DNA of 64,000 nucleotides, taken from Mycoplasmataceae bacterium (lineage in GTDB: Bacteria; Bacillota_I; Bacilli_A; Mycoplasmatales; Mycoplasmoidaceae). Location of the stretch: contig JAHHTH010000002.1 of the NCBI GenBank assembly GCA_020024755.1, positions 124,001 through 188,000 of the forward strand, read 5' to 3'. Made by a program: the position numbers and the translations under genes. Position 1 is the first letter of the stretch. Every line of letters begins with the position of its first letter. Below the pieces are notes generated by a model. The model saw only the letters and a program-made list of their open reading frames with translations, did no database searches and was not told where the DNA came from. Shown in pieces: positions 1 to 12,781 of the stretch.

Positions 1-2197
1 AGAACATTTGAGCAGCTCCAGTTGGTGTTAGTGTACCCTTTGCCAGCATTTCTTTGAATTCAAACACAATATAATTATTGTTTGTATCTATATTTGTTTC
101 TTGATCTCATAGATAAGCTTTGTTACCTCCAGCTACAGTTGCAAAATATCCAATTTGAGCTACTGTATCTTTTTTAGAAGAGTCAGCAACCTTTTTTATA
201 TGTGAGTAAAGTGAACTGAATGTAATTTGCTTTTTGTTTCTTGTTTTAATATTATTTAGGTATAGTTCATATATTTGTTGGTTTAATCAAGATAAGTTTT
301 CATCAGTAATTTTTCCTTGAAATACAATCTTTAAGAAATTTTCTAAGAATATAATTTTATCATTAACAACATCATAATATTCTTCTTCAGTTTCTTTTCC
401 TGTAAGATTCAAATCAAATGGGTTAATTATTTGTTTTCCATTGTTTACATTAATTGTGATTCCACCATATTTTTTTAACATTTCACCATATTCGTTTTCT
501 GGGTCAATAATAAAAGTTTTATATTCATCTGAAATGATTTGATTCTTTAATATTCTTCTAGCTGATGTACTTTTTCCAGAACCAGTTTTTCCTAATAAAA
601 TCATTGAAGATGAGTTTTTTAGATTATCCATTTTCTTTCAGTCAATGAATAGAGGAGTTTTAGTTTCATTTAAACCAAAATATAGACCTTTTTTATCAGC
701 AATTTCTTGTTGTGTAAAAGGGAATCCATAACCAAGTATACTATCTAAGCATTCAATTGGTTCCAAGAAGTTTATACCTTTTGAACTATTTGCAAAAAAT
801 TCTTTTAATGCATCAAATTGATTAAATTCTAGTCTAGATAAGTCATAGCCAATTCTTTTTAGTTTTTTATATATATCTTTAACCTTATTAGTTAGATCTG
901 AAGCATCATCTGATTCAATTTTTAATAAGCATGAAATAGTTTTAATTTCCTTACCATTAGATAAAGCTTCTGAAAGTTCTTTATAACCCTTTAAATCTTC
1001 TTCAACTTTTTTTGCTTTTACTACATTTGTATTAGATAAATTTTCGTATTCAGCTTCACAAGATTCTAAAACTCTTGTAAGCATCTTTTCTACATTTTCA
1101 TTCTTTGAATTTTTAATCTTTATATTTACATCTACACCCTTCATGTTTAATAAAGTTGATAATCAACCATAATCAACTGATTGTGGAAATGACTTTAAAG
1201 CTATAAACGTAACATATTTTTTATTAGCAATAGTAAGTTCAAATGGATTATTACATTCTTCTCAAGTTTTATCATTTGTTAGAGTTAAGTATTTTTTATT
1301 TTCCCTTTTATATAATTTACCTCTAAAATTAAATACTTCATTATCACTTAACGATTCTTTAATATCAGTTTCAAGGATTGTCAATGGATCTATTTCATTT
1401 TGAACTATTTCTACATATTTTCTATTTTCAAAAGATTGGATGTTATTAAAATATAGTTTATTCTTAATATCTACCATTTCACCTTCATCAGCTTCAATTA
1501 AATCTAATTCAGCAGAGTTTAGTAAACTTCTTAGTTGATTCACTCTATCACTTACATCTAATGAATCATCACATTTGATAGATATAAAATATTTTTCAGA
1601 TATAGATGTTAATGAATCAGACTTTAATTTATTTAATATATTAATTTGCTCTTTAATTTCATCTTTATATGTCTTATTACTTAATAATTGTTTCAAATAA
1701 ACAGAAATATTATTAAAGTTGATTTGGCTATCAATTTTGAAAATATCTATTTCACTATTATCTTCAAAGAATTTAGAAAGATTATCACTTAATATTGCCA
1801 TATCATCTGCATTTAATAATGAAATGTCTTTTCCAATTATTCTATAGAATCTAAATGAACTTGATTCTTCATCTTTTAACTTAATTAGATTACCTTTAAT
1901 TTCATCAACAAAATCAATTGTACAATCATTCACTTTTGTAAATTGAAATCTAATAAGGTTGTAAATCCACATATATAGTTTCATATCACCAAATTTAATC
2001 AAAAGCGCACCAGTGATAGTGGCAGCAACAATAATTACAATAATAGCAGCTATCATTTCACTATTTATAATTAGCGGAATTGCTATTGAAAAGAAAATGC
2101 AAAATATTGTCATTGCAAATAAAATATCTTTTCAATTAAATGATCTAAAGATATTATTTTTATCATTATTTTTTAATGGTTTTGCTATGTGCTTCAT
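1..2197 (-). CDS. PrgI-like domain fused to VirB4/TraE-type conjugation ATPase (partial, 3' end off window)
   Basis: Predicted motor ATPase of a type IV secretion/conjugation system at the inner face of the membrane; 732 residues are visible and the C-terminus is beyond the left edge. Residues ~1-80 hold two hydrophobic segments in a PrgI-like arrangement. A VirB4 N-terminal-like region follows, then a Walker A P-loop (GKTGSGKS, ~536-543) and FIIDPENEYGEM, typical of the VirB4/TraE nucleotide-binding core. Walker B and later motifs are outside the window. The ATG at 2197-2195 has a perfect AGGAGG (2208-2213) eight bases upstream. The stop of the upstream TrbL-like gene is one base away, so translation is probably coupled. 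In-frame TGA codons must be read as Trp (for example near residue 312). In mycoplasma integrative elements a TraE-like ATPase follows a polytopic protein in the same way; calling this an element is inference. ATPase family: fairly sure. PrgI label: moderate. Confidence 0.85.
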
Positions 2198-2198
2198 T

Positions 2199-4019
2199 TT
2201 ATTCTACCTCCTCTTGTTTTTGTTTTAATTTTCTTAATTTCTTTGGTTTTTGATAATCTAATTTATTGCATGTAACATTAATCAATTCAAGGATACCATT
2301 TGATAATGCATAAATAAATACCATAACAATTGCAGAAAGGATTAGAATACTTTCCATATTCCTTGTTTTTGATATATTTTGTAATTGATCAAGATTTTGA
2401 TATACAAATACATTAATTCCAGATTGTTTTATTATAGTAATACCTAGGTTCACAATAATTGCGAATACAGTCACTGTAAGAGAAACAACTAATAGTACAA
2501 TACCTTTACCAATAATTTTTTTGAATCACTTTTGGAATTTTTCTCCACTATCTTCAATACCTTGAGAAGAAGTGAAAGGAGAAATAAATAACATATAGAC
2601 ATAATTACATAATTTAAATAAATATACTGTAATAATTTTTCAGAATAAGAATATACAAATTGAGAATGAAACTGTACCAATAATAAGAACAATAAGTTGT
2701 AGTGGATTACTTCCTAAAGTTTTCATCATTGAATTAAAATCATAATTAGTAAATATATTTGTAAAGTTTGAACCTACTAATGGTAATTGTGAAGGTATAA
2801 AATTTGCAATGTTTTGAATGTTACTATTTGTATCATAGTAGAAGTGGAAACTAGTTACTGGTTGTTGGTAAAGAAGACTAGCTAATAAGATTGTTAGTGA
2901 ATTTGGTTTAAATGAATAGATATCACTAGATCATTTTTGACCTTCTATTCCAAATGAACACATTCCATCGAGTGGTCCATAAATAATAATTTTTTCAATA
3001 TTATATAGTCCATCATTAATTACTTCTCTTGTGTTATTAACAGAATTTGTTAATTCTTTAATTACTTCTGGACTTAATGGAACTCCATCAGTAGAAGTCA
3101 CATTGATTGCTTTATTTACAGCAATTAGCAAACTATTATAATCAAATACATTTGAATCACTAACAATTGAACTTATTTGGTTATAACTACTAATCATTGC
3201 ATTTGTAATATCTTGCATTTTATTAACAGAAACATTTGCTATATTTCCATTTAAGTAACCTTTATTGAAGAACTGTTCTTTTAACAGTGAAATGTATAAG
3301 TTTTTTAATGTTTCCACATTTTCTTTAAATTTGATTGCTTCAGCATTAGTTGATAAATTTTTTAAGAAAGTTTTGTATTGTTCTAATGTTAAATCTGTTG
3401 TTGAAAAGTTTTCTGGTATTTTTGTTATTGCATCAATATTTTCTGGGAAATATGTATTTAATCAACCTTCTATTTCTGTAATATTATTTTGAATAATGAA
3501 TGAAAGTTTACTTGAAACATTATCTCAATCTTTAGAAGTAAATGATATTAAACTTGAAATACTGCTAGAATCCATTTGAAAGAAACTAGTGATAAAGTTT
3601 ATTGTATACATAATGGCCATAAAGAAAAAAGGCATTATGAATCAAGATAATAATCATATAGCAATTCATTTAATTTTATTTGTGCTGAATTTACTAGAAT
3701 TACTTGAGCTAAAATCTGATGAACTTAAACTAGAATTTACCTTGGATCTAAAAATCTTATATACAATAAAAAGAAAGGATGCAATAAGTACTGAAATATA
3801 AACTATAAAAACTGGAGACTTAGCATCAAACGTCCCATTTAAAACATCATTAATTAAAGCATAACCAGATACAACTTCAAAAGTCTTTATGAATAAATCA
3901 AATACTAAAAATAATGGATTAAAATTGAAAAAGATAACAAACACTAATGCAAAGATTGAAATGCATAGAGGTTTAGTTATATTGTCTATTAATGTTTTCT
4001 TAACACTCTTATTAACCAT
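2199..4019 (-). CDS. Polytopic VirB6/TrbL-like membrane protein of T4SS module
   Basis: 606-residue membrane protein likely forming part of the secretion channel. Visible layout: N-terminal hydrophobic segment (~14-38), a second around 75-95, a Ser/Asn-rich linker, a third around 125-145, then a ~250-residue loop with few hydrophobic stretches. A C-terminal set of segments (~440-460, ~465-490, ~510-530, ~565-590) precedes a Lys/Glu-rich tail. The arrangement (large loop, clustered C-terminal helices, position just before a VirB4/TraE ATPase) is typical of VirB6/TrbL-like proteins; no short diagnostic motif exists, so the name rests on topology and context. Its ATG lies inside the end of the upstream gene (8-bp overlap at 4012-4019), and its TAA (2199-2201) is one base from the ATPase start. 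Several TGA codons encode Trp. Confidence 0.75.
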
Positions 4020-7000
4020 TTGCTATCTCCATAGAAACTGGTTTCTTTGATTTCTTTATTTTGCTCTTAGCAAATCCACATCCAATTAGGATTGAGAATA
4101 GTAATACAATAAAAATTATTGGAGCACTAGCTACAATAACAATATTAGTAATATTTTTATGATGAACAACATTAAACTCTTCTTTGTTATTACTAATATA
4201 TTCTCCAGTTGAATAATCGGAATTTTCTTTAATTGATGCTAATGACAGCATAGTGTAATATGGTGATGATAGAGCATAAGAAGTTGTAGAATATGGATTA
4301 AAATCATTTTGTAACCATTCGTTTGGTAACGAAATCATTTTAACCCCTTTCTTTTGGTCAACAATCTTTAATAATATAGAATTTGGAATTGAAAGAGTTA
4401 CATATGGAACTCCTTCACCTCTATAACTTTTATCAACTAAAGAAAAAGTATTATCTTTATTTCTAAAGATTTTCTTGTTAGGTAAAAAATTATTTTGGTT
4501 GAATTTACTGCCATATAAGGTTTTATTAAATGTTGTAACATATTCCTTTGTTGGTTCACCTAAAACTAATACTTGTTTTTTAGTAAAAAAGGAATCTACT
4601 GAAATATTGTAATATTTACATAACTCATTTAATAAATAATCATTTTTTAGAGATCATAAATCATTGAAATTAAAATTATTTATTCTTACTTTCATAGGAG
4701 CGTTAAAAACAAACCAATTAATAGCTTTTGAAACCATATCGATTTGAGACTTCTTTTCTCTTAAATTTGAAAGAATTTCTTCTCTTTCTTCTCTATCATA
4801 TAAATTAGAATGTAGGACAAAGAATTTGATTGAATGAATTAATTTTTGGAATTTGCTAGTAGGATCATTTGAATAAGATAAATCTGCATCTTCAATAATT
4901 TTGTTGGTATTTAATTTTAGACACTCTATTTCATATTCTTTAGAATCAAAAAAAGAATTTTCTACAATCTTTTTGGTTCCTTTAATTCAATAATTGTACT
5001 CATTTCCAAGTTTATATCCATTTGCAATATAACCTATACCTGTATTGACTAGAGGATTATCTGAATCTTCTAGTGGTGGTTTAATGTATTGTTCAAGTAA
5101 ATCTTCTCAACCTTTACTTGAAATTTGATAACCTGTTTGATTAGGAGTATCATATAGATTATTTAATCAAACACCACTTGGGCTTCCAACGTAACATTTA
5201 ATCAAAAAATAACCATTGTTATCTCAAGAGCCATCAGCTCTTATTCTAGTGCGAGGTTCTAATTCGACCATAGTTTGGAAGTCTCTATCATAATCATTTG
5301 TTTCTTTGTCTATTTTAATTCTGTTTTTCTTAACTTGTTTTCAAATAGCTTCAAAATTACCATGACTACCATCTTGTGTAATTCATCATGGAATGGTTGC
5401 TATTGCATATACTGTATTGTTTTTTCAACTAGATGCAAATATAGGGTATTTCTTATTTTCTTTATCTACTCTGATACCAAAACTTGAAAGTGCATTTTGT
5501 CATGATTCTTCCTTAAAAAAATAATTATCAGAATTAAATCCTCAATATTTATTAAGATCTCCTATACCTATACCACTTTTTATATCTCCAATAAAATCAA
5601 ATCCGCCATAAGGATTAACAAAGTCTTCTTGATCTCTTACATACAGTCCAACATTATCATTAATCGATTGTTTAATAACTTCTCTTGCATCATATTCATC
5701 TGTGACTATTAGATCATTAACATAATATTTTTCTTTAGCATCAGTATCTACTAAACCAAAGTTATCTTCGCTATTATTTAGTCTTACTAATTGTTGAATT
5801 TTATAGTTACTTGTGATAGTAAAAAATTTAACAAATTTTTGTAAGTATTCATCACTTAGAACAATTTGATCAAAAGGCATTGCGCTATATCTGTATTTAA
5901 GGTGAACGCCTATTTCTTCTTCTATTGGAATAAATTTACCAATAACTCTTCAATCATCTGAATTATTATTCAATGTATTGTCAGTTATACTAAGATTATT
6001 GGATTTATTATTATACTTATTGGGTTTAATAATAATTAAATCTGAATTCTTATCATTTTTAGAATCATTTTTCTTGATTCTAAATCTTATTTCATTTTGT
6101 TCTTTGTAGTCTATACCAATATCATTGACAATGTTAAAATTTCAATTTGAATATCCTTTATCATTTGTGTATCAAATTGGAATAAGCTTATCTTGTTTTT
6201 TATCATTAATATTTGTTTGAACTGTTTCTCATTCGTTTGTTGAAGAATTAAATACTTCAAAATATGCATATATATCATTACATCTAAAAAAGTGAAGTAA
6301 CATTTTATAAAATGAATCTCATTCTTTGTAACCTCAATTAGAACTAAATTTTTTATAACTTAATCCAATCATTTCAAAGAGAATATTATCTTCATCTTTT
6401 ATGTATAAATCGCACAAATTACTTCCTTTTTTGCCAAATGGGAAACCATAAAATGAATGTTCACTATCATTAAAAAAAGTTTCTACAGTTTGCACCAAAT
6501 CTTCATATGAGCTAACATTTAATTCGTTTAATTTTTCAATTAATAATTGAACAGTTTCTTTTTTATATCCATCATTGTTTTCTCAATTTAATTCATCTCA
6601 TATAGTATTTTTAGTACCAGCAATAGTACTTCATATGTATTTGCTACATGGTTCAATCAAAGTACCGTTATGATGGAAAAAATCTTTGATTTCAGATTTT
6701 AATTTTGGAGGATTGTTTTGTATAGATGGTAAAAAAACCTCATTATATATACGATCCATAGTTTCCGCAACGTAAGAAAAAGTTTTGAGTAACATAAAAG
6801 CTTCTGAGAATTTAAATACATCTAATCTTCTTGTTGCATTTCTTATACTTGAAGCATTTCAAATTTTTCCTTGAATATCAGTAAAATTAATTTTACTAAA
6901 ATCAACCTTAAACAAACTTTGCAATATATCAATATTCTTAAAATTAAATGCCTCAAATTTCATATTATTAATAGAATTTATAGCATTTCAATCTAATTCT

Positions 7001-7746
7001 TTAGGAAATTTTCTATGTCTAATTTCAACCCTACCTCCAAACAGAACATAGTTTCCTGAATATCCAGATATGTATTCTTCAGAGTTTTCTGTTCAACTCT
7101 CAGAACTAGCATCTCAACCAGGTCTGCTACTTATTGTATTAATTCTTAAAGAATCTTTTCTGTATTGAGAATTAAGTAAATTAAAAATATTTTGAGAATT
7201 TATACTTGTGCTTTTATAAAATGAAAACAACTTTGAAGCTGAATTGCTTGGATTAATAGGTAAGTTTAAATTTTCCCTTCCTAATGGATCCACATTTATT
7301 GAAGGAATATCAAAATTATAAAAATAAGCATTGTTGTCACTGAATTTTATATATTCAGGTGGATAGTTAGTGTTAGATCAACTAGATTTTATTTTTGAAT
7401 CAATATATAGTTTGTTGTCTAATCATTTATATTTAGGTTGTTTATCTAATGATAAAGCAATAGTTGGTTCATCTACATCTCTTCAATTTCCGCCAAAATC
7501 TCCTAAATCAACTTTATTTCTTTTTATTTGCTCTTTTTGATGCTTACAAATTAGATTACCTTTAAAGTCAATGAATTTATCTTTTGCAACAAAGTTATTT
7601 ATATCAGCGATAACATCAGAATTAACTAAATTTGATTTATCAAGAGATGAATATGTCAAACTGTTTTCAACATTATTTTTGATTATTGTTGAAGTTGGAT
7701 ATATTAAGAAAAAAGGTGCAAATAACGTCAAAATTTTAATTTTCAT
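4012..7746 (-). CDS. Large single-pass ectoprotein of the T4SS operon (paralogue of 8569-12714)
   Basis: 1244-residue protein with an N-terminal signal sequence (MKIKILTLFAPFFLIYPTST), a ~1170-residue extracellular region rich in Trp, Tyr and Asn, one membrane segment near the C-terminus (~1190-1220, NIVIVASAPIIFIVLLF) and a Lys-rich cytoplasmic tail. No enzyme motif was recognised. It resembles the upstream gene 8569-12714: both contain KYP(I/L)FA followed by YAIA in a Trp-rich context, and both share the signal, ectodomain, single helix and basic tail order. The start overlaps the end of the lipoprotein gene by 11 bp (7736-7746) and the stop overlaps the start of the TrbL-like gene by 8 bp, so all are probably translated from one mRNA. 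In mycoplasma integrative elements a large surface protein precedes the TrbL/TraE pair; a mating-contact or adhesin role is inference. Confidence 0.85.
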
Positions 7747-8554
7747 CTAAATTATGTCCTGCAATCCAAAGTGGTTCACGACTTACACCTGTCCCATTGT
7801 AAGCTTTCGGACCATCAGTATCAGATCAAATATAAAAGCTCTTAAAAGGTAGCTTGTATTCGCTAGATATTGTTCCTCCTGGTCCATTATAATAATTTAC
7901 AATTCTTACATTTTTTATTTGTCAAAAAACTTCATTTTTATGAGGGTAAATATTATTTAGAAGAGAAAGTGGTTCAGCATCTTGAACATCAAATAAAATA
8001 TCAGTCTTTAAATTTTTTAAAGTTTGAGTATAATCACTACCATAATCAATTCAAGCTCAATTATCAATTGATGAAGGATTATCTTTTTTAGGAGTTCTTA
8101 GTTCAAATAATGTGTGGTTTTCAGGGCCGTATCCAAAATATTTTATCATTGATAAGTCTTTACCGTTACCTTTACCTGCATCATTATCATTTCTCATTTC
8201 TTCATTTAATAATTTGAATGCTTCACCACTATCAAATGGATCAATTTTTTCTCCTGTACTAGTAGTATATGTTCATTTATCTTTATTTTCTGGATATCAA
8301 CTGTCATTTACATAGAAATAGTTACTAACTTGTGTGTGCAGGTCACCATCTAATGTAACTTTTTCTCCATCATAAGTTGTAAGAATTCCTGAATTAGTAG
8401 TTTGACTACCAGTTGAAGAGTTTTGATTACCTCCTGGTGTAGTAGATGTAGTTTCAGTTTTTTCATCTCCTCCACAAGAAACTACTAAACTTGATAATGC
8501 AGTTGCTGTAATTAATCCTCCTGCAATTAATAAACCTTTAATTCTTTTTTTCAT
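7736..8554 (-). CDS. Surface lipoprotein of the T4SS operon
   Basis: 272-residue predicted lipoprotein. The N-terminus has a basic region, a hydrophobic core and a lipobox (LVVSC, Cys27), followed by a Gly/Ser/Thr/Asn-rich spacer (~30-55) and a folded region of ~210 residues rich in Trp, Tyr and Asp. No known domain was recognised. The gene lies between the two paralogous large ectoproteins and overlaps the downstream one by 11 bp (the ATG of the next gene sits inside GATGAAAATTAA), so it is part of the same operon. A GAAAGGG Shine-Dalgarno lies just upstream of the ATG. Exposure on the outer face of the membrane follows from the lipobox; a role as an accessory of the secretion machinery or a surface antigen is inference. 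Confidence 0.85.
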
Positions 8555-8568
8555 AGTTTTTCCCTTTC

Positions 8569-11500
8569 TTAGAATTTAATTTTCTTCTTTGCACTTTTTT
8601 TAATGTAAACGGCAATAACAACAACAGCAGTTATTATTATCGGTATTCCGATTACCACAAAGAATGAAGTCCAGTTTCATGTAACTTCATAATTTTCTTT
8701 TGTAGTGCTCGTATCTTCTAGTTCTCTATAAATGTTTTCTATCTTGTCTAGATTTTTCATTGACTCGTTAAAAGTCTTACCATCTCCATCAATAACAGGA
8801 TAAACAACATTATCTTTATCATTATATGATAGCTTAGCTATTTTTTTTGCTAAATTTGCGTCAGTATCTACCATTAAGTTGGATCCACTAGTAGATATAG
8901 TGTAATACTTAGAATCATCAATATATTTTTCTGATATAGTGAATGGAGCATTACGAAGTGCTTGGTAGTTTAATTCATATTTAGTTTCACCTGGAATATT
9001 AGTATTATTTATTTGGATCGGTTTCTTAATAAATAATTCATTTTTATCAAGATTATTTGATTCAAAAATCATATTAATAAATGGATCATTTGCTAATTCA
9101 GATAATGTAGAGAATACTAATCCATCATTAACTTTATTTCCAACTTTAAATTGGACTTTATTGACAATATTTTTAATATATTTATCACCTATAACTTCAT
9201 CAAAGATTGCTTCATATTCAGAATTATATAGCACCATAATACTATTTTGCTCTAATCATTGTTTGATACCTAATGGACCTAGATCTGGATTATCATTATC
9301 TAAATATAAGTTAAATTCATTAGAAGGTCTCATTTTCTTTCAATCATTAATGAATTTTGAAAATTGGACAAAATTATTTTTAAAATTATCATTAACAAAC
9401 TCATAATCATATACTTCATTCATTGGGTTTGCACCAATATATTGAATATAGTATTTTGCATTAGCATTTGAGATTGGCTTATTTGGATCATAATTATCAT
9501 TGTTAATTTTATTGATTACTGTAAAAATATTATCAGATACATATTTACAATCTATAAACATAGATTCAATTGCATCGCTTGGAATATAATTAGCTTCCTT
9601 CTTAGCGTCATTATCTTCTAATCATTTTTTGAACTTATTGTTTTCATATTTAGTTTTAACTTCAGGCGAAATATCTTTCTTACTTTCGACTGTAACTTTT
9701 AATTCATTGTATTCGTTGAATAGTGTAAGGTTATTTCATAGTTTTTCATCCATTATATATGGAATACCATCAGTAATGTGATAGTCATTATTAGTTAAGA
9801 TGTTGTAATATCTGTAAACAAAGTTGTAAACTGAAATAGAATTTCTTAAATTATTTACTTCAGTTGATGAATCACCATATTTTTGTATCATTTTTTCTAC
9901 AAGAACTTGGTTTAATGTGTCAGTAAAATATGTTTTTAGTTTTTCTGCATCTTTAATTGTTCATTCTAATGATTCAAAAGAAGTAGGGTCATTGACTAAA
10001 TCATTTCAAAATCTATTAGCATTAAATGATCATTCATCAATATCTCATTCTTCACTTCTAAATCAATTAGAGTCACCATTAACATTCTTTGATTTTCTTG
10101 TTAGATATTTGTATCCACCATTTTCTTCATCTGTTTTTAATAAAGCGTTTTTAACGAATCAATCTAAGCTGTCATTGTATGATATATTTTCTTCATCATC
10201 ATTAACATAGTACATTCTCTTTTGTGAGATGTCATAATCAAATTTACGATCAAAACAAGCTTTTAATTTAATTATAAAGTATCCATCTTTACTTAATTTG
10301 CTGTTCTTATTTATTCATGAAATAGATTTTGTTCTTTCATTTTGAAATCAACTTCTAACATCTTTATAACAATTTTTAGTATTAAAGCTATCAATTTTAG
10401 CTATAGCATAAAATATTCCATCACTTTGTTTAGGCGCAAATAGAGGATATTTACTTTCATTATCTAATTTAATATCAAATTTTTGTCAGCTATTTTCTCA
10501 TTCTTCTTTTGTAAATACTTGTTTATCTCATGGTAGAGAATCTAAATTAAACACTTTATTTAAGCTTTTTGTACTAATATCACATAAGACTTCATCAAAG
10601 ATAGGTAAGGCAACTGATCCCATACCTTCATTTGATACACTAAATGAAATTGGTCTAGGTTCATAGATTATATTATTTTTTTCATCAACATAGTTGTAAT
10701 TTCCATTAATAATATCATTTAAATCTTGAAGTACTTGCTGACTAGTAAATTCGTTCATTGCATGGTCATCAGTGTTTTCTAAAGAGATTATTTCACTCAA
10801 GTATTTATTATAATTAACTCCAATTGCACCTTTATTTTTTGTTCAATTAGATTCAATTACTGAACTATAATGCATTGCATCTGGAGCATAAAAAATATTA
10901 ACATCAGATAGCGCTCCTGCAGCATTTAATGTTTTGAATTTAGGAGAATCTGCTAATGAAGAATCAAAATTTAAAAACTTTGTTTTTTTATTATTACAAA
11001 TTTTAAAATTGTTTAGACTGACCTTGTATATTGCTCCGTCTTCACCATTTACATAGCCACCTATAACTTTGGATAAATAACTTGTAAAACTTCCACTGCT
11101 GCTTGAAAATATTTTCATACCATCTTCTTTTGCTAAAACAGAATTATCTGGTCCTTTAACTGTAACGGTAGCATACAAATCATTCGATATTAATGCACCA
11201 AGAATTAGGTATGAAACATATTCCAATCTATATCAATCATTTAATCCTGCAATAGGGAATAAATTATAATTGTTTTTTAGGATTTCATCAGTTGGGAATA
11301 ATGATTTTAGACCATTGGTATTCAATCAGTTTAATGTAGAATCATAAATTTTTTTGTATGGTGCAGAAGCGTATTTATTTGACAATTGCTCTACTTCAGC
11401 TACAAAAGTTCTAGAACCTGGTTGATCTAATGTTATTTTGTCATAGTATCTATTAAATAATGATTTAATTTCATCTAAATTGTTGAATTTATATGATTTG

Positions 11501-12714
11501 ACAAGTATAATGAACTTGTTCAATGCACTAGGTCAACCATTTGCTGGAGTAAGTTTTAAACTTAAATCAGTAGCAGTAGTTAATAATCTAGATATTTCTC
11601 CCATTTCAATAATATTTTTTAAGTTACTATTAAACTTTATTAATGATGGCATTTTTCCATTTTTAAGCTCCACATTAGTTCAAGGAAATCCATCATTACC
11701 CTTTTTAAGTAAATCCTTTTCATTATTATCAGCTGTAGAAAAAATGGCATTAAAAATATTGATACATGAATTTGTATCTAGTTTTAGAAGTATTTGATCA
11801 AAAAAATTATTATCTTTTTGATCTTTTACATATATATTAGAAGTTGAAGGATTCACTTTATATGTAAGGTTATTTGCCCCTAACGATCCATTTCATGAGT
11901 CATCACGGAATTTGTAACTACCATTTTGGCTGTTACCAATATCGTCTTGAAAATTTAATACAATATCATTGGTAAGATTTTGAAATAATGATTTTAATTC
12001 ACCAGTAAAAATTGCCTTAGATGAACCAATTGAAACATTAGAACTACCATTCAAATTACCACTAATTTTTAAATGAGTTGGCAGAGTTGCAGTAAATTTA
12101 GTAGTTTCAGTTTTTGGAAAGGTAAAAGGTCTATCTAATCCACTTCCATTCGCTATATTTATATTATGTTGAAATAATTGTGAACTTTGTAATACAACAT
12201 TACTTAAATCATCTGAAATTTTAACTTGAATTTTTTTATCAGAATTTATAGTAATAGAAGATTTATCATTTGGTACAACTGCTTGAACAATAGGTTTTGA
12301 TATGGATGAATATGTATTTTTTACCCCATCCAAAGTCAAATTAGCACCATCTACAAATACACCACCATCTTTATCAGCAAGACCAAGTATTGCTTCAGAA
12401 AGACCTAGACCCATATCTTTAGCACCCATTAAATAATCAGCCACATCATACTGTACTTCATTTGTTTCTACATTTAATTTTGAATTAATTGAAATATCTA
12501 CACTATCATTGAATTTTGCTAATGAGATAAAATTTTGTATTGCAGAATTTAAATAATCCCTTTCTTGATTTTGATTATCTGCTTTGATTTCACTAGAAGT
12601 TTTATCACTAGTGATTTTTAAATTGTTGTGAGGTGCTACATAAATTGCAGCAAGACTAGAAACAATAGGAGCAATTCCTATTAAAGAATAAAAAAAATAA
12701 CATCTATGCTTCAT
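8569..12714 (-). CDS. Large single-pass ectoprotein, first gene of the T4SS operon
   Basis: 1381-residue protein: N-terminal signal/anchor (~6-26), very long extracellular region, one membrane helix near the C-terminus (~1348-1370) and a basic tail (KKSAKKKIKF). The first ~270 residues are beta-rich and Ser/Asn/Thr-rich. The middle part contains KYPLFA and YAIAKI, matching the paralogue at 4012-7746. No catalytic motif was seen. The ATG at 12714 has no Shine-Dalgarno, but a TATAAT -10 box (12721-12726 on the other strand) ends six bases before it, so the transcript may be leaderless. Short direct repeats lie upstream. The stop at 8569-8571 is 14 bp from the lipoprotein start. Six of the merged segments are separated only by TGA, all in one frame. 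The role (contact or adhesin protein) is inferred from architecture. Confidence 0.85.
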
Positions 12715-12779
12715 ACTTTAATTATATGACAAATCGAGTATTTTTGATACTGTCATTTTAATATCAGATTTTTGATACT
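12715..12779 (-). promoter_or_regulatory. Promoter of the T4SS operon with duplicated 11-mer
   Basis: On the minus strand TATAAT (12721-12726) is followed by six bases and the ATG of the first operon gene. An 11-base word, TTTTTGATACT on the plus strand, occurs at 12741-12751 and 12769-12779. The first copy covers the expected -35 position, and there is no good TTGACA. The duplicated word is a plausible regulator-binding site, which is inference. Confidence 0.5.
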
Positions 12780-12781
12780 AA

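Noticed and set aside
2489..2692. Separate 67-residue membrane peptide between the TrbL-like segments
   Set aside because: It is a shifted frame within the continuous 606-codon TrbL-like gene, which reads through this stretch with TGA as Trp.
7870..8315. Plus-strand reading frames opposite the lipoprotein gene
   Set aside because: They are antisense to a well-supported gene with a lipobox, lack a Shine-Dalgarno and show no recognisable protein features.
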